Source: Mansonella perstans (taxonomy: Eukaryota > Nematoda > Chromadorea > Rhabditida > Onchocercidae). From it: a stretch of 64,000 nucleotides of DNA. The stretch covers positions 434,001-498,000 of the forward strand of contig JBAMDO010000568.1 in assembly GCA_037074765.1 (NCBI GenBank), in the 5' to 3' direction. The position numbers and the translations under genes are program-made. Below the pieces are notes generated by a model. That model saw nothing but the letters and a program-made list of their open reading frames with translations, was not told the DNA's origin and searched no databases. Positions 41,001 through 50,918 of the stretch are shown here, in pieces (position 1 is the stretch's first letter; every line of letters begins with the position of its first letter).

Positions 41001-44000
41001 GTAGTATTCCGACGCTTCATCACTCCTCTACATATCCAAAAGTAACGAACACTGAAGTGAACTGGACGATTCCATCCCAACTAGTCACGTATTACAAAAC
41101 TTTCGTCCAACGAAAGTAAAATTTTCGTTTATCACTTCTACGATCTCACAGATCTCACTTCTACGACAGTAGCAGTGCAGTATCATGCAAGTGCAGTACT
41201 GCAAGTTGCATAAATTTTATAACCCAAATGAACGACAGCTTTCCAGCTCAAATTCTTCACAACACTAACCTAGTCTTCACATGCTGTCTGAGCAGTTATT
41301 ACTTGAATAGTTTGCAACAGAAAAACACAATTGTTGTGCCATATTTTGCAAAAACTTTTTGCCCCTGTAATAATAGATTATGCTCGAATTAGTTCGGACT
41401 TACTGTGATGAAGTATTAACCCAGTTATCGATTAGCCATTCAATGATGCCAATTGCAAGACTCTGCTGTTGCAACTTTTCGCCCTCTGTACGAGCTTTCT
41501 GAGTTGGTGATACTTTCGGCGCGATTCCGGCAGCCAGCATCACTATATTATTATGTAGCTCCGTTGTTTCAATAAGTGCACGCCTTTAAAAAGCAAAAAT
41601 TTAGAATTTCTTCTCTTATAATGAGAACTTATTTACAATCAGTATTTCTAAATAATTTGACATATTAAAAGTAACAAGAAACAATTAGTTTGACAAAGCA
41701 AATTTAAAAAATTTAAAAATTCAGAGTTCAGAGAAGTACTGTTAAAAGTATGAATTCCTGTTGATGAAATATTTTGCAACATAAAGCTTAATGTCCCACA
41801 AAAAGACAGCATAACATATATTTAACAGCATCAATACCAAAGAGCTAAAAAGAATAAAATAGTGAACATAAGATCTATATTGGCGACTAGCAATATTCAC
41901 ACATAAAATGGCAAACAAATCTCCAAAAATACCTTTCAATAAACTCAACTGCTCTTTTCGTCTTTACCACTTTTATCACCAGTTCGTCTATCCACTGTAT
42001 TCCACGTCGATTGATTAAACCTTAAATATAGAATTTCCTTTACTTTAACAAACTTTCCTACAGCAAAGTAAAATTTCAAATAAACACGATAGCATTAACT
42101 AATTAAGCTGGCATTTTCAAAAGATAATTTTGCCCAATAAAATTTGGAAAAAACAAGTACATCGGAAACTAAAGTCTAAGTCACTTCATTGATTAGAAAA
42201 TCTATTTTACTCATAAAACTCCTAAACTTGGATGTTTTCCACAACAATAATGGTATTTACCGTGTGTATCGCCATTAGCTGTAGAGGAATGCGACAGTTC
42301 CGTAAATTCTTCGTCATCGATATGACGTTTTGAAGATGTTTTCGTATTATCTGGGATACCTGCTCTGCAAGGTAGCGTTATTAGTAATGCCACTGCAAAG
42401 TGACTCCTAATTCTGCAAATCTCCAACTTCTTTCTTTCTTATTGTTTGGGCTACATAAAAACGAATAATCACGTTGCATGGGGTAATTTGTATTCAATTA
42501 TAAAATGATAAGAAAAAAACGAAAGAAAACAAGCATAATAACATACGCCTTATATATCTCTCGTTCGTTTGTCTTCATAGCTGTAATTGCCTGATCAAGG
42601 GAAAAATCAGATAGAGCTCTCAAAACAAGATAATAAGAAACCGATTTGAAACCGACTGCGCTGCCACCTAGGAAATTCTTGATTATACCTCGAAGATTTT
42701 GTAAGATTAAAAGATCTAAAACAAAAGTAAGCACTTCTCCAGTCTTCGGTTTATTTGAGATCCTTTAAGGACATACCTTTTTTAACAAACTGAGGAAAAA
42801 AAACAATCCCTGGTATTTGTACTTTGGCTGAATGGCTATTTAGATCAGCATAATCAGCACAATTATACGGTCCGGCCAACAAATCACACTGAAAATGATT
42901 AAGGGTGATCACTGTTTTACTAAATCGCATAAAATCAGCAAATTTCTACAGGATTATTCATCAGTGAAAAACAATCATCTAACCTGAATTAGTTTGGGTT
43001 TGATGGTGACAACACAAGTTGTATTAGCAATCAGTTTTAAACAGATAAAATAAGAGCAGAAATTTAAATATTACAGAGGGAGAATTTAATAGTTTACTTA
43101 TGCATTAACCAACGAAAATTTCACCTGCGCTTCGACTTCTTCCAGATCAATACTTCCCGAAACAGATACTTGTGAATGTATTTTCAAAGGCGAAAATACA
43201 TTATCAGAATTACTTTTTCGACGGTATAATCTTAATTCGATATCTGGACAAGCTAAACATGTTTCATGGAAGTTCAAAAAGATATCAACATGCGAAACGC
43301 GTAATCCATGCTGAAACTGATGAGAAATCAACATGTGGCTTTCTAATCATTTTCGTCGGAAAGTGCACTGGGCAACAAAAATTATTAAATAGAGGGAATC
43401 AATCGTAAAAATATAAAGCAAATAGTTTTATTGTATATTCAGTTTCCAAAAATGAGAGAAAATTAATTTAATAATTATAAAAAGTATCTAAAAAGAACAA
43501 CAAACCTGAAAATGAAGTAATTCAAAAATATGTAAATTATTCAAACGACAACAGCCTGACTGGTAAAACCAAGTTCGGCTCATGCCTTCTACATATGTAT
43601 TTTCAATCAAATATTTTCTGACACGCTGATTCGCTAGTACTTCGCTCCATCCAGGTGGAGCTACGACATGATATCCCGGTTGCCCAACACTATAAAATAT
43701 TCAGACTGTCATCCATAATTTTACTTAATAAGGAAATTCTTTAATAAAAAAAAAATGAAAACAGAAATTTTAGAAAATCAGTTGTCGAAAGAATTATCGT
43801 TTATCAAATTCCTTAATCATTCAGATTTATTGTATAAATGATGTAAAGGAAATACGGCTACCCCACTAAACCCAATTTCACCTTCTTATTGTCACAAATC
43901 AGAACAAAAATTCCTGTATGCAAGAAAACAGGCTTCCAGAACTTACAAATAATAGGGAAGCCGATAAGTGCCGCCCCTTATCAATCCTCCAATATCACTT

Positions 44001-47000
44001 CTCGTTAATTTCCAAATTCGCCGTAGACTTGCAGTCGACAGATACTCCGATGCTAGTATACTTGCCATATTACTGCCGCTAGATGGTAAATTTCTTGCTT
44101 CTTGGTCAATGTCTGCATTTATTCTCGAATGGTATTTTTATATGTAATTTAATTAATGCATTAACCGGTTAATGCCTTCCAAAAATAATAGCACTATAGA
44201 GTAGCTAAGAACGCTACTTAAATAAGTTAAGGACCCAATTAAAGATTGCTTAAATAGGATAATGAAATTATTATTGGAAAAAGCGATTCGATATATGATA
44301 CTTTTTGGTACGTCGGATTGCTGCAAATCGCTCATCTTGCTGAATAACGCAGCTACTGCAGCATGCTCATCTTCTTCAAAGTCTGGAGGACGTGAACTAA
44401 ACTGCTCAACTTGGACAGTTATCAGCTGGAAACAATGTATATGAAAATTTATAGGACTTCAATCGATCGATCCAATAAAATTAACATTGACCAATTAGTC
44501 ATTTTGTCTTATAAATTCATCCGAACGTACCTTCCGAATCATATCTATGCTGCAAAACACTTACTTTTCCGGAATTTCTCGTCAACAGAGTGACTTTTCC
44601 ATTATCCATGACGGCAAATTGAGCCACTTTTTCATCACACAAAGGATATAGCTTATTGGTATTAAGATTAATGAAATACACCATATCTTGCATTGTACGC
44701 TGAAAACCATTACAGTTGATTTTTAACCAAGTGTGGGATCATACACTTAATATTAATAGTTTGTATACTATATATTCGTATCATGAAGAGCAAAATTTCC
44801 GTAGAATCATGCAGGGCATACTTCTTTCTTTTTTGTTGAAGAAAAAAGAGAACAATAAAAGTAATAAACTGTTTTTTCTGTAGTATAAAATTATTCTGCC
44901 ATAAAAACAATAGACAAAAAAAATTTTGATTTCAATAGCACAATACATTCAAAAATTTCGCGTTAAAAGAAAAATGATCCGCATATACAAATGACTTACA
45001 AGAACTCCACCATCAAAGCAATCGTTGTTGGTATAGGATTCTGAATTTATGTGAAGGAGATCTATGCTTGTTAAAGAGAACTGCATAATTCGAAAATCTT
45101 TGTAATAGTAAGCTCTTAGTGGCTCTTTCTGAAAAATATTAATTTCAAAATTAATAGAAATCTTCAAAGTAATTCACTAAAATAATCATTCTCTACTGAT
45201 CTTACATTTCTGATTCTGAATACATGCTTTGTTAGCCTAGAGATTATGTTATCCTAATTCTGATCAAGAAAATTTCAAGTAACCAAGAAATAAGCGAAAA
45301 AACGTTGATACCATTCAATCCCTAACTTAAAAATTTGACAAAAAAAAATATTAAAGTAAAGACCTGAACAGAGATAGCAATTTTCCCAAAGTGAATAAGA
45401 TATATCAGTATTGCTGACTGAACTGCATCCACTGTAGATTCTATATTGTTAACTACAACAACCAGGAAAATATCTTGCATTGGAATTATTGCTGTTACCT
45501 GAAAGAATCACTCTCAAATATCTCCGACCCAATTTTAGTTCATTAATTATTCACATCTTCATAAAAATTTCACATAAAGATTTATATAAAATCAGTAATC
45601 ATCAGCATGAAATAATGAGTTCAAAAAAAAAAAACATAAAAAGTGAAAAAGCCTACCTCCATTGAGGTATTATCAATTGCAGCTGGCAGCCTGAAACACT
45701 GCACGAAAGAAACATCCATCGACGGTGCTTCATAACTAACAGATACATAACCTTCCTTTTCATCATATTTTGGGTCTGTTTCCGACAGTCCGTCTAATGC
45801 TCCATTTTCCTCCCCTACAAATGTTCTTTGTATTAATATGTCCAAGGTAGGACGTCTTTTAAGATATCATTAAAAAAGAGATATCCTTAAAAATGCGATA
45901 ATACGCAGTTATTAACAACATAAAATGAATGAACTAATTCATGTCATAGATATGCTAAAAAGGGTACAACAAATTAGTTCGTATATCAATAAAATCAAAA
46001 TGCTCACTATATGACGAGTTAGACCATTCCAAGACTGCATCGTCATTAGTGTCCATGAGTAGTACTCCTTCTGTGAAATCAGCTTCGTCTGTATTAGAAG
46101 AATGCGTTTTATTTTCGGTCTGTTTTGAATCCTCTAAAATAAGTTATTGTTATTAAAAGAAGAATCTACGCTTCGTTTAAATTTACCCTTTCACATCTCC
46201 ACATGCGAAAATACATTCAGAGTAATTTAGACTGAGAGAACTATTCAACTTTATAGGTCCATTTCAGTCTGACCAAGCATCAACATGGTTTGTATATAAA
46301 TACAGTAATGAAAAATATGTTGCATAAAAAGTAACCGAATTACTGACAAACAATAAATCAACAGAATTTGATAGCTTCCTAACAGATAGCTTTTAGAACG
46401 GATAGCTTCCTCCATCCACCAACTGATTTCATTACAACTTTTTCTATATTATTCATCAATCAGTCTTATTATTTTTTGAAAACAACTCGCAGAATCAAAA
46501 GTCAAAAAAAACGTATGAAAAAAGTAACATTCATTTAACTATTCATAAAAAAAACCTTGGAAGATGGAAGATGTGCGTTTACGCGAATTAAAAGAATCGG
46601 CATAGTCAAGCTGATAAAGAGCCAGAAATGGACGAAGCGATGCACCAGAATTAATACTATCGTCGACAGAATGTGACCCGCTAACAATTCGTGGTGGCAT
46701 ATCGATAAACTCATGGGCTTTATTCATTGTATTCAATGTGCTTATCTCAGTTTCCAAACTGCTTTGGCTCTGCTGATGTACTGTAATCAGTATAACTATT
46801 TAATATTTCATCAACTTTTTTAAAAAAAACTTATTAGAGTTAAAACTAATGAAAACACTATATTTTTTACTTCATAAGTGATTAATACAAACTACTTCTG
46901 AATTATTAAGATCTTATTAAATTAAACTGGCAGTTAACTACTTGAAAAATGTCTCATAATAATTGCAACTAAAAGTCTTAATATACCACTGCTCAGTTTC

Positions 47001-50000
47001 GTGTCATTTACAGAGACAGCGACAACTATTAAAGTTTGATTCTGTTCGAATAACTTTCTTGTTACAGCTCCATTGGATGGATAGCCAAGGCATGATCTTC
47101 CAACAGTACACAGAGCAGTTATAACAGCCTGTAATGAATACAGCAAGTCATATAGCAAAATTTTTGGAAAACTGTAAGAAAATCCTTGTAAGAAAAAACT
47201 ATGTTTCTTTTCAAAACACCTATGTTTTTTACATAATTGTTCTCTATCATATAAATTAATAAATTCTTTAAGATGTATACATCTGTATTTTTTTACTAAA
47301 GTAAAAAAATTACTTCACAATTAGCATCGACAAGCAAAGCAGATAATGCTGGTTTCAGTAGATATTCATCTGATGATGACTCTGGAAAAATTACGTATGA
47401 AAGCACATCTGAAGTCGTAGAAAAAAACTTCATAAACCCCTCAAATCTCCAATTACTAAAACATTTGAAGATATCAACCTTTCCCACTGTTACACTGTTG
47501 CATTTCTTCATCGCCATCACCAGTAATCAAACAATTTCTGAAAAAAAACCACTTCAAAATGTTAAAGATGGGAAATCTAATATGTGCAACAACTTCGTAG
47601 ATTCTAATTCAAAACAATATGTACTTACGTGAGATCATCACTCCAGGTAACTCTTTGAGTTCTGCGATGAGGTGGGCAGTCTTCCAGCAGCATACAATCC
47701 AGAACAGCAGAAAAGAATTTCCCTGAATTCAAAGTGAACCACTGTTTCATCTACAAAGAAAAGATTATTTATGATAGGACTTGAGAATATTTGGATGGAT
47801 TATTGTAAGATAATCTCAGTATTCTTTTACTTCTCAAACAAGACAAAAACCTTTAAAAAATTTCGCAAACCCACTGAAACAAAGCAGAATACTAACCTGC
47901 ACGACACTGTCCATTCGCCATAAATGTATATCGGCAGATTCTTTGCTTGCTACAGCGATCCAATCACCACTTCCGATTGAGAACACAAGCGACGATGTGT
48001 GCTCCACTTGTAAGTGATGAACGAATGGTGATAAAGCGGACATTGTTAAGACAAATGGAACATTTGGATTTGTGTAATTATGCACAAAGCGACATTTCGG
48101 TGAATGGCGCTCGTGTTCAGACCTAAAAACCCCTTCTTCAATAAAATTTTCGGGATATTAAAATATTGATTTCAATATGGAAGAATCAATTTTCACCACT
48201 TCAAAACTTGAAGTCAAAAATTTCAAAACTTCGATTTTCTAAATCTTTTTTAATTGGTAATGCTCCATCATTCTCAGAGCATGATCATATCTATGCATTC
48301 CATTTTGTTGACTTCATAAACTTTTAACTTTGAGAAAATAAATATAATATTTCAGTAGCTCAGATAATTTATATATGCATATTTCAAGGATTATAAAATT
48401 CACTCACACGCGTAGTGTTATTATTTTGCTTTATTTCAGCACAGTTTATAAAAACATTACTAAAACGAAATGTATAAAACAATAGATATGTCTGTTTTAT
48501 CTTGTTTTCTATTCCTACTTCAAACCTTATTTTTGTTGTTGCCAGCATTTCTCAACTGATGTTGAGAAAAATTGATTCAGATTAAAGAAAGTATTTTAAA
48601 GAAATTTTCAACCACCTTTATTTTAATATCAAGCATATTGCATCATTACTCCATGTCTAAATCTCAATTAAAAGTGATTTAATAAATGAAAATGCGTAAG
48701 TGATTTTTGAGTAAAAACTGTTTTTTTTTTAGTAAACGATGATGAATGTTAGTATTACCAAGGCTCATCTGATGGTTCCCAACAAACTAGACAAATAAAA
48801 CAAGAGAAGCAGAGAACTCGATCATCGCCAGCAGTATTTGGTTGATAATAAAATCCTGCTTCTGCCATCTGGTATGGTAAAGCCCACCTGCAAATGGAAT
48901 TTGTAGAAGCAATATGAATATTTTTTCTAGTCATTTTTACATATATAGTTTAACAGACCTATATTCCATATGAGGCCAATTTTGAAATGTAAGCCGACGG
49001 GCTGCTTCACTTGCCATCATATCCTTATTCAGACCTTTCCATTCCGGTGAATAGTCAAAGTTATACGGATGATCTGGATTCAATATCAACTGCAAAATGA
49101 TTACAATTTAACAAATCCCAGAAATTTAAATTCAAATAAAACTTTGTCTTACAACTAAATTTTATTATAACAAAGTTACAACGAAAGGGAGATAATATGA
49201 AAACTTACCCGTACACGTTCTGCAAGTGCTGAAATATAAGGCCAGATAAAAGTCATCCATTCCGCTGGTACTTCCGTATTACTGTTTTCTCCAGCTGTTT
49301 TTAGAGGTCGTAACTGCTCAAGCAATTCTTTACCGTTTGTTTCTACTACTACTGATTCCATCTACAAAATATGTTAAACGTTCGCTGCTAAACAACTTCA
49401 AACATTAATAATAATTGAGCAATTTTAATTCAAATAAAAATTATGGATTATTAAGTTTTCGTGTCTTAATTTGATAAATACTACTGCGTAGGCAATAAAT
49501 CTTAGTTTCACTGGGATTTGTATCTTCATATAGCATAAAAAAGAAAAAGACTGTTGATAACTTCTACCTGCAGTATAGCGAAATTATTTCGAGAATAATT
49601 CATACCAAGTTTCTGAGAAGTTTTACTTCAGGCAAAAAAATGTAAAGTCATTCTAGAAACGAACTTGGAAAAAGATTTGTAGCAGCAAAAATTGCAACGT
49701 AAATTCAGAATTACTCTATTAAACATACAGTATTAGTGGACAATTTCGATACTGTGGTTCGTAACTGTGACGTAAATTTACGCAAAGCAGGTCGCTGTTT
49801 CAGAATATCTTCTGAATCAGGATCATTTGTGATTATCTGTAGAAATTTCGTAGCCTATAAGAAAAAGATGTGTTTTGAAGGTCACTGAGGATTTTCTTAG
49901 CCCCACCAATCAAATTAACAAAAGTCAAGGTTAACAGATATATTCTAAGATGTATCTCGCGAAAATTGAAATTTCGATACTAGAAACAATTCTTCCTCTC

Positions 50001-50859
50001 TTCACTGGCACTTCATTCAGTTTTATTGAGCATTTTATCCAAACAAAGTGGTAATAGCATAACAGCAATCAAATATTTACCTCATCTAATGGTAATTCAA
50101 CAGAAACGGTTTTATTGGATGGTCTCTTTAGCGCGGTTTTCAAAAGAAATGTACCACCATAATCCTGACGCAAGCAAAGCATTTTGGAATCTGCAATTGC
50201 CAGCGTACCGCTATGTTTATTGTAAATTATCTGCAAAACATAAATTTAATAAAGTTTATAACAGCAGTACAAGTGTCCCCAATAACTTACTAGGCTAAAT
50301 GTTTTTAGGATTCCGAAATTGGGATTTTCAACTGTCAGAACAGCTGTCCTGAATCAATTAAGTCTCAAAATCACTACCGTAGCATTCAAATATTGATCGA
50401 TCACGTACCCGGGCATTTGGATTTAAACGATATGTGGCAAGAGGTGATGTGTTTTCAAATGATGCATCAAAGATTATTATTTTCCCATTAATACACCGAA
50501 GCAGTATTTGATTCGTTCCATCTAGATAAAGTATTTCTGAACAATTCAAGGCACTGTGATTGAGTGGCAACCTGCAATAAAGAAGCAATCGTTATTTTCC
50601 CGCTAAAACCAACGAAGAATAATTTCACTTTCTAATCATAGCGCTAAGTCCGTCAAAATCTTTCCTCGAATTACAATATTTTTAAAAAACTCTAATAACC
50701 TTAAAAGCCAAAGCAATATGTTTCAAAAAAAAAAAAAATTCACTCCGCGACTGGTACAACGGTGAATGGTTCTGCATTGATATCTGAAGTGGAAATATTA
50801 TCGCAGTGAATCGAATTAGCTAATGCGGCGGCAACACGTTGAACAGGACTACTGCTCAT
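4783..50859 (-). CDS. BIRC6: BIRC6/BRUCE (Apollon): giant BIR-domain E2/E3 ubiquitin ligase, spliced, complete
   Basis: BIRC6 is a very large cytosolic/Golgi-associated inhibitor of apoptosis. It binds caspases and SMAC-type antagonists through its BIR domain and transfers ubiquitin with its own UBC domain; it also ubiquitinates LC3 and restrains autophagy (family knowledge, mostly from mammals). Here the whole gene can be followed on the minus strand: start ATG at 50857-50859, propeller exons to about 43.7 kb, BIR at 48086-49008, first beta-sandwich near 43.1-43.7 kb, linker with [18 protein letters not shown] near 36.9-37.0 kb, jelly-roll exon 35994-36208, helical regions, second beta-sandwich near 20.5-21.2 kb, ubiquitin-like exon 15626-15765, conserved [10 protein letters not shown] exon 11617-11886, UBC exons 7983-9315, and stop TAA at 4783-4785. 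Order and content are colinear with the human protein (about 4,860 residues). I did not assemble every exon, so total length is not stated. In the C-terminal part, where I checked splice phases, the frame stays open. The last intron carries a BEL/Pao element. Confidence 0.95.
5079..5588 (+). repeat. 5' LTR of the BEL/Pao element
   Basis: The LTR spans TGTCG to CGACA. It holds a TATA-like TATATAAA near 5389-5396 and an AATAAA near 5496-5501 on the element's sense strand, giving the expected order of promoter then poly(A) signal. The sense open frame of 76 codons inside it is a by-product of composition. Confidence 0.95.
5593..5610 (+). other. Primer-binding site of the BEL/Pao element
   Basis: Four bases after the 5' LTR the sequence reads TGGTGCCACGAACCGGGA. 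It starts with TGG, the complement of the tRNA 3' CCA end. Which tRNA primes cannot be settled without the host tRNA set. Confidence 0.7.
5620..7155 (+). CDS. BEL/Pao Gag polyprotein (nucleocapsid), truncated before protease
   Basis: Predicted 511 residues from the ATG at 5620, chosen because the frame upstream of it lies in the LTR and primer-binding site. The N-terminal part is a Lys/Glu-rich coiled-coil-like stretch. It is followed by the DUF1759 region typical of BEL/Pao Gag, beginning at [18 protein letters not shown]. Three zinc knuckles come next: [13 protein letters not shown] (C-x2-C-x3-H-x4-C), [14 protein letters not shown] (C-x2-C-x4-H-x4-C) and [13 protein letters not shown]. Just after the segment that normally leads into the aspartic protease ([15 protein letters not shown]), the frame runs into the 3' LTR, which supplies the last nine or ten residues and the stop. 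The frame is intact, so Gag could still be made if the LTR is active. Reverse transcription would need enzymes from a full-length relative. Confidence 0.9.
   Translation: MSTSVVQSAQPAIGRIAELLEEINELDLTQPDRNLPPEEQNKQYETKKRIVRNKAKQLEMYAGNLEAINEKWLTLIQQTTIATKRKEEEEKYERMVNDKQGILHMINKSKEAIIILDSYYKDFELAIQQEKSSTTREREMANPSPVCHSTINPLPTFSGDIKLWREFWNSFNAAIHLQEISDIQKLIYLISCLKGEALEAIRGFDVAPENYELIRQVLTDKYGNPAIIKKSLYNELHSIQRNDKEWKTRVEAMEKILQQLEAMGDKLEHPIIELTIENKLPPWILDKVYQTKKETESWSVSSLRKFLMELIHRSEDISRSQNPQQEPIPKRLVQKPHQEPISKRAVHFQRERETSALTITKQPKEVKNPQAGIKSKVNKEKRPCTFCNKNHWDNECPKYTTAKQRYERLKELKACINCFRTKHATSDCNQRKRTCFHCNGEHRTALCHKKYCSTNNGSSKQETNSTIIINSLNQPVNHQGKRVLLICKEIEAVKPSNSPLSGMSQKSRNLK
7127..7636 (+). 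repeat. 3' LTR of the BEL/Pao element
   Basis: This copy has the same length as the 5' LTR, with six substitutions noticed by eye. One of them changes the TATA-like TATATAAA to TACATAAA. The bases just upstream (about 7111-7126) are pyrimidine-rich on the sense strand, so the usual purine-rich tract that primes plus-strand synthesis is not visible. Confidence 0.95.
7730..7819 (-). other. BIRC6: BIRC6 penultimate coding exon
   Basis: The exon reads [19 protein letters not shown] and then [10 protein letters not shown], matching the CEEWIADIQQ segment that follows the UBC fold in human BIRC6. It starts after TTTTGAG and ends at AAG before GTGTTT. The next exon is 2.7 kb away because of the inserted LTR element. 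Confidence 0.85.
7983..9315 (-). other. BIRC6: BIRC6 UBC (E2 ubiquitin-conjugating) domain, five exons
   Basis: Exons 9113-9315, 8785-8910, 8543-8656, 8254-8349 and 7983-8123 join in phase. In order they give [20 protein letters not shown], then [20 protein letters not shown], then [20 protein letters not shown] with [10 protein letters not shown], then [20 protein letters not shown], then [17 protein letters not shown]. The catalytic cysteine is in KVCLS, codon at 8615-8617, so the E2 active site is kept. Similarity to human BIRC6 is near-identical over long runs, which is the strongest evidence for the gene call. Confidence 0.97.
10465..10699 (-). other. BIRC6: BIRC6 conserved exon upstream of UBC
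   Basis: The frame reads [20 protein letters not shown], an acidic EEEDE stretch, then [20 protein letters not shown]. This parallels MARHVPLYRALLELLRAI, the acidic run and MKTCVDTYTNRL of human BIRC6. Exon ends are approximate. Confidence 0.8.
11617..11886 (-). other. BIRC6: BIRC6 exon with the [10 protein letters not shown] motif
   Basis: The acceptor TTTACAG precedes 11886, and the donor follows AGG at 11617. The exon contains [20 protein letters not shown] and then [15 protein letters not shown], nearly the same as [20 protein letters not shown] and EEEHVTCLLQVL of human BIRC6, about 500 residues before the UBC domain. Confidence 0.92.
13490..13770 (-). other. BIRC6: BIRC6 exon, segment between UBL and [10 protein letters not shown]
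   Basis: An open minus-strand frame reads [16 protein letters not shown] and then [20 protein letters not shown]. The second part sits where human BIRC6 has QFEWVTIEQSGELVY. Splice ends were not fixed. Confidence 0.65.
13944..13993. repeat. 25-bp tandem duplication in a BIRC6 intron
   Basis: Two near-perfect copies of a 25-bp unit beginning GTCTTTGATTCATTTCTCAT lie head-to-tail at 13944-13968 and 13969-13993. The stretch is AT-rich and noncoding. Confidence 0.85.
15626..15765 (-). other. BIRC6: BIRC6 ubiquitin-like (UBL) region exon
   Basis: The exon opens after TTTCAG and ends at TCT before GTAAGC. It reads [20 protein letters not shown] and then [16 protein letters not shown]. This aligns with HPMYGAGHKFRTLHLPVSTT and LSDVLDRVSDTP of human BIRC6, where structural work places a ubiquitin-like fold. 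Identity is modest but position and pattern fit. Confidence 0.7.
18773..18920 (+). pseudogene. Decayed BEL/Pao gag fragment in a BIRC6 intron
   Basis: Plus-strand translation gives [16 protein letters not shown], then a break at a TGA (18835-18837), then [20 protein letters not shown]. This aligns with [16 protein letters not shown] and [19 protein letters not shown] of the intact Gag at 5620-7155. About 50 residues are recognisable; sequence on either side has decayed beyond reading by eye. It is older than the 5-7 kb copy and belongs to a related subfamily. Confidence 0.8.
20480..21197 (-). other. BIRC6: BIRC6 second carbohydrate-binding-like beta-sandwich, three exons
   Basis: Exon 20991-21197 reads [20 protein letters not shown] and then [20 protein letters not shown], matching HRRARSAAWSYIFLPEEAWC and DLTIHLPAAVLLKEIHIQP of human BIRC6. 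The next exon (about 20708-20833) reads [20 protein letters not shown] and [10 protein letters not shown] third (about 20480-20590) reads [15 protein letters not shown], parallel to LGLSQIKLLGLTAFG. This is one of the jelly-roll modules seen in BIRC6 structures. Confidence 0.88.
21460..21700 (-). other. BIRC6: BIRC6 exon preceding the second beta-sandwich
   Basis: The frame includes [20 protein letters not shown] and then [13 protein letters not shown]. It sits where human BIRC6 has LKTRILASEPDNAEGIHNFA. Splice ends are approximate. Confidence 0.75.
30236..30320 (-). repeat. BIRC6: 42-bp tandem repeat inside a BIRC6 coding exon
   Basis: The hexadecamer ATGCATTTAATTTAGA occurs at 30244 and again at 30286 (plus strand), a 42-bp period. 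In the BIRC6 frame this gives [14 protein letters not shown] followed by [14 protein letters not shown], an in-frame 14-residue duplication in a Ser/Lys-rich loop. The exon around it is open (about 30115-30385). Confidence 0.8.
35994..36208 (-). other. BIRC6: BIRC6 central jelly-roll (discoidin/CBM-like) exon
   Basis: The exon reads [20 protein letters not shown], then [20 protein letters not shown], then [15 protein letters not shown]. Human BIRC6 has RRFVTLDFGRPILLTDVLIP, LASLSIDIWTLGEEVDGRRL and VVATD at the matching place. Acceptor TTTTAAG precedes 36208; the exon ends at AAG before GTAGGG. Confidence 0.92.
36864..37079 (-). other. BIRC6: BIRC6 linker exon with [10 protein letters not shown] motif
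   Basis: The frame contains [20 protein letters not shown], equivalent to VIPPTPKTTPLFMTPPLTPP in human BIRC6, which precedes the jelly-roll module there too. The flexible Pro/Thr-rich segment is unusually well conserved. Exon ends are approximate. Confidence 0.85.
43110..43689 (-). other. BIRC6: BIRC6 first beta-sandwich region, two exons
   Basis: Exon 43506-43689 reads [20 protein letters not shown], then [10 protein letters not shown] and [13 protein letters not shown]. Exon 43110-43310 reads [20 protein letters not shown] and [12 protein letters not shown]. These align with VPPCWVEVQQEQQQ, TRTWKLQTDSNSWDEHVFEL and CMVGHVDFKFVLN of human BIRC6, just after the N-terminal propeller. Confidence 0.88.
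48086..49008 (-). other. BIRC6: BIRC6 BIR domain (three exons), zinc ligands intact
   Basis: Exons 48959-49089, 48759-48887 and 47897-48122 join in phase (AG/G, TG/G). They give [20 protein letters not shown], then [20 protein letters not shown], then [20 protein letters not shown] with HSPKC. The zinc-site spacing C-x2-C-x16-H-x6-C is exact, and the conserved R, WP, AGF and W positions are all present. The domain sits inside the N-terminal propeller as in human BIRC6. It is the part that binds IAP-binding motifs of caspases and their activators (family knowledge). Confidence 0.95.
49209..50859 (-). other. BIRC6: BIRC6 N-terminal exons: start and first blades of the beta-propeller
   Basis: Exon 1 begins [20 protein letters not shown] and ends near 50749. 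Exon 50409-50575 carries [17 protein letters not shown], like AILAVTSRGTIKVIDGTSG of the human propeller. The exon at 50089-50230 reads [20 protein letters not shown] and VELPLDE, matching CRKDLNGILLLDTALQTPV and LELPVTE. Exons near 49730-49857 and 49209-49362 continue to the BIR. The joint between the exons near 50409 and 50350 was not settled. Confidence 0.85.
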
Positions 50860-50879
50860 TTTTGTACGATATAAAACAT
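50856..50879 (-). promoter_or_regulatory. Short upstream open reading frame overlapping the BIRC6 start (ATGA)
   Basis: A 7-codon frame begins at the ATG at 50877-50879. Its TGA (50856-50858) overlaps the presumed BIRC6 ATG (50857-50859) as ATGA. A splice-acceptor-like TCTCTTGCAG lies about 40 bp farther upstream (near 50919), fit for spliced-leader or cis-splicing, so this frame would be in the leader of the mature mRNA. No in-frame stop separates that acceptor from the BIRC6 ATG, so a longer N terminus cannot be excluded. Confidence 0.5.
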
Positions 50880-50918
50880 TTATACCAAAAACAATCAATA
50901 CTTTTATTTTTTGTTTTC

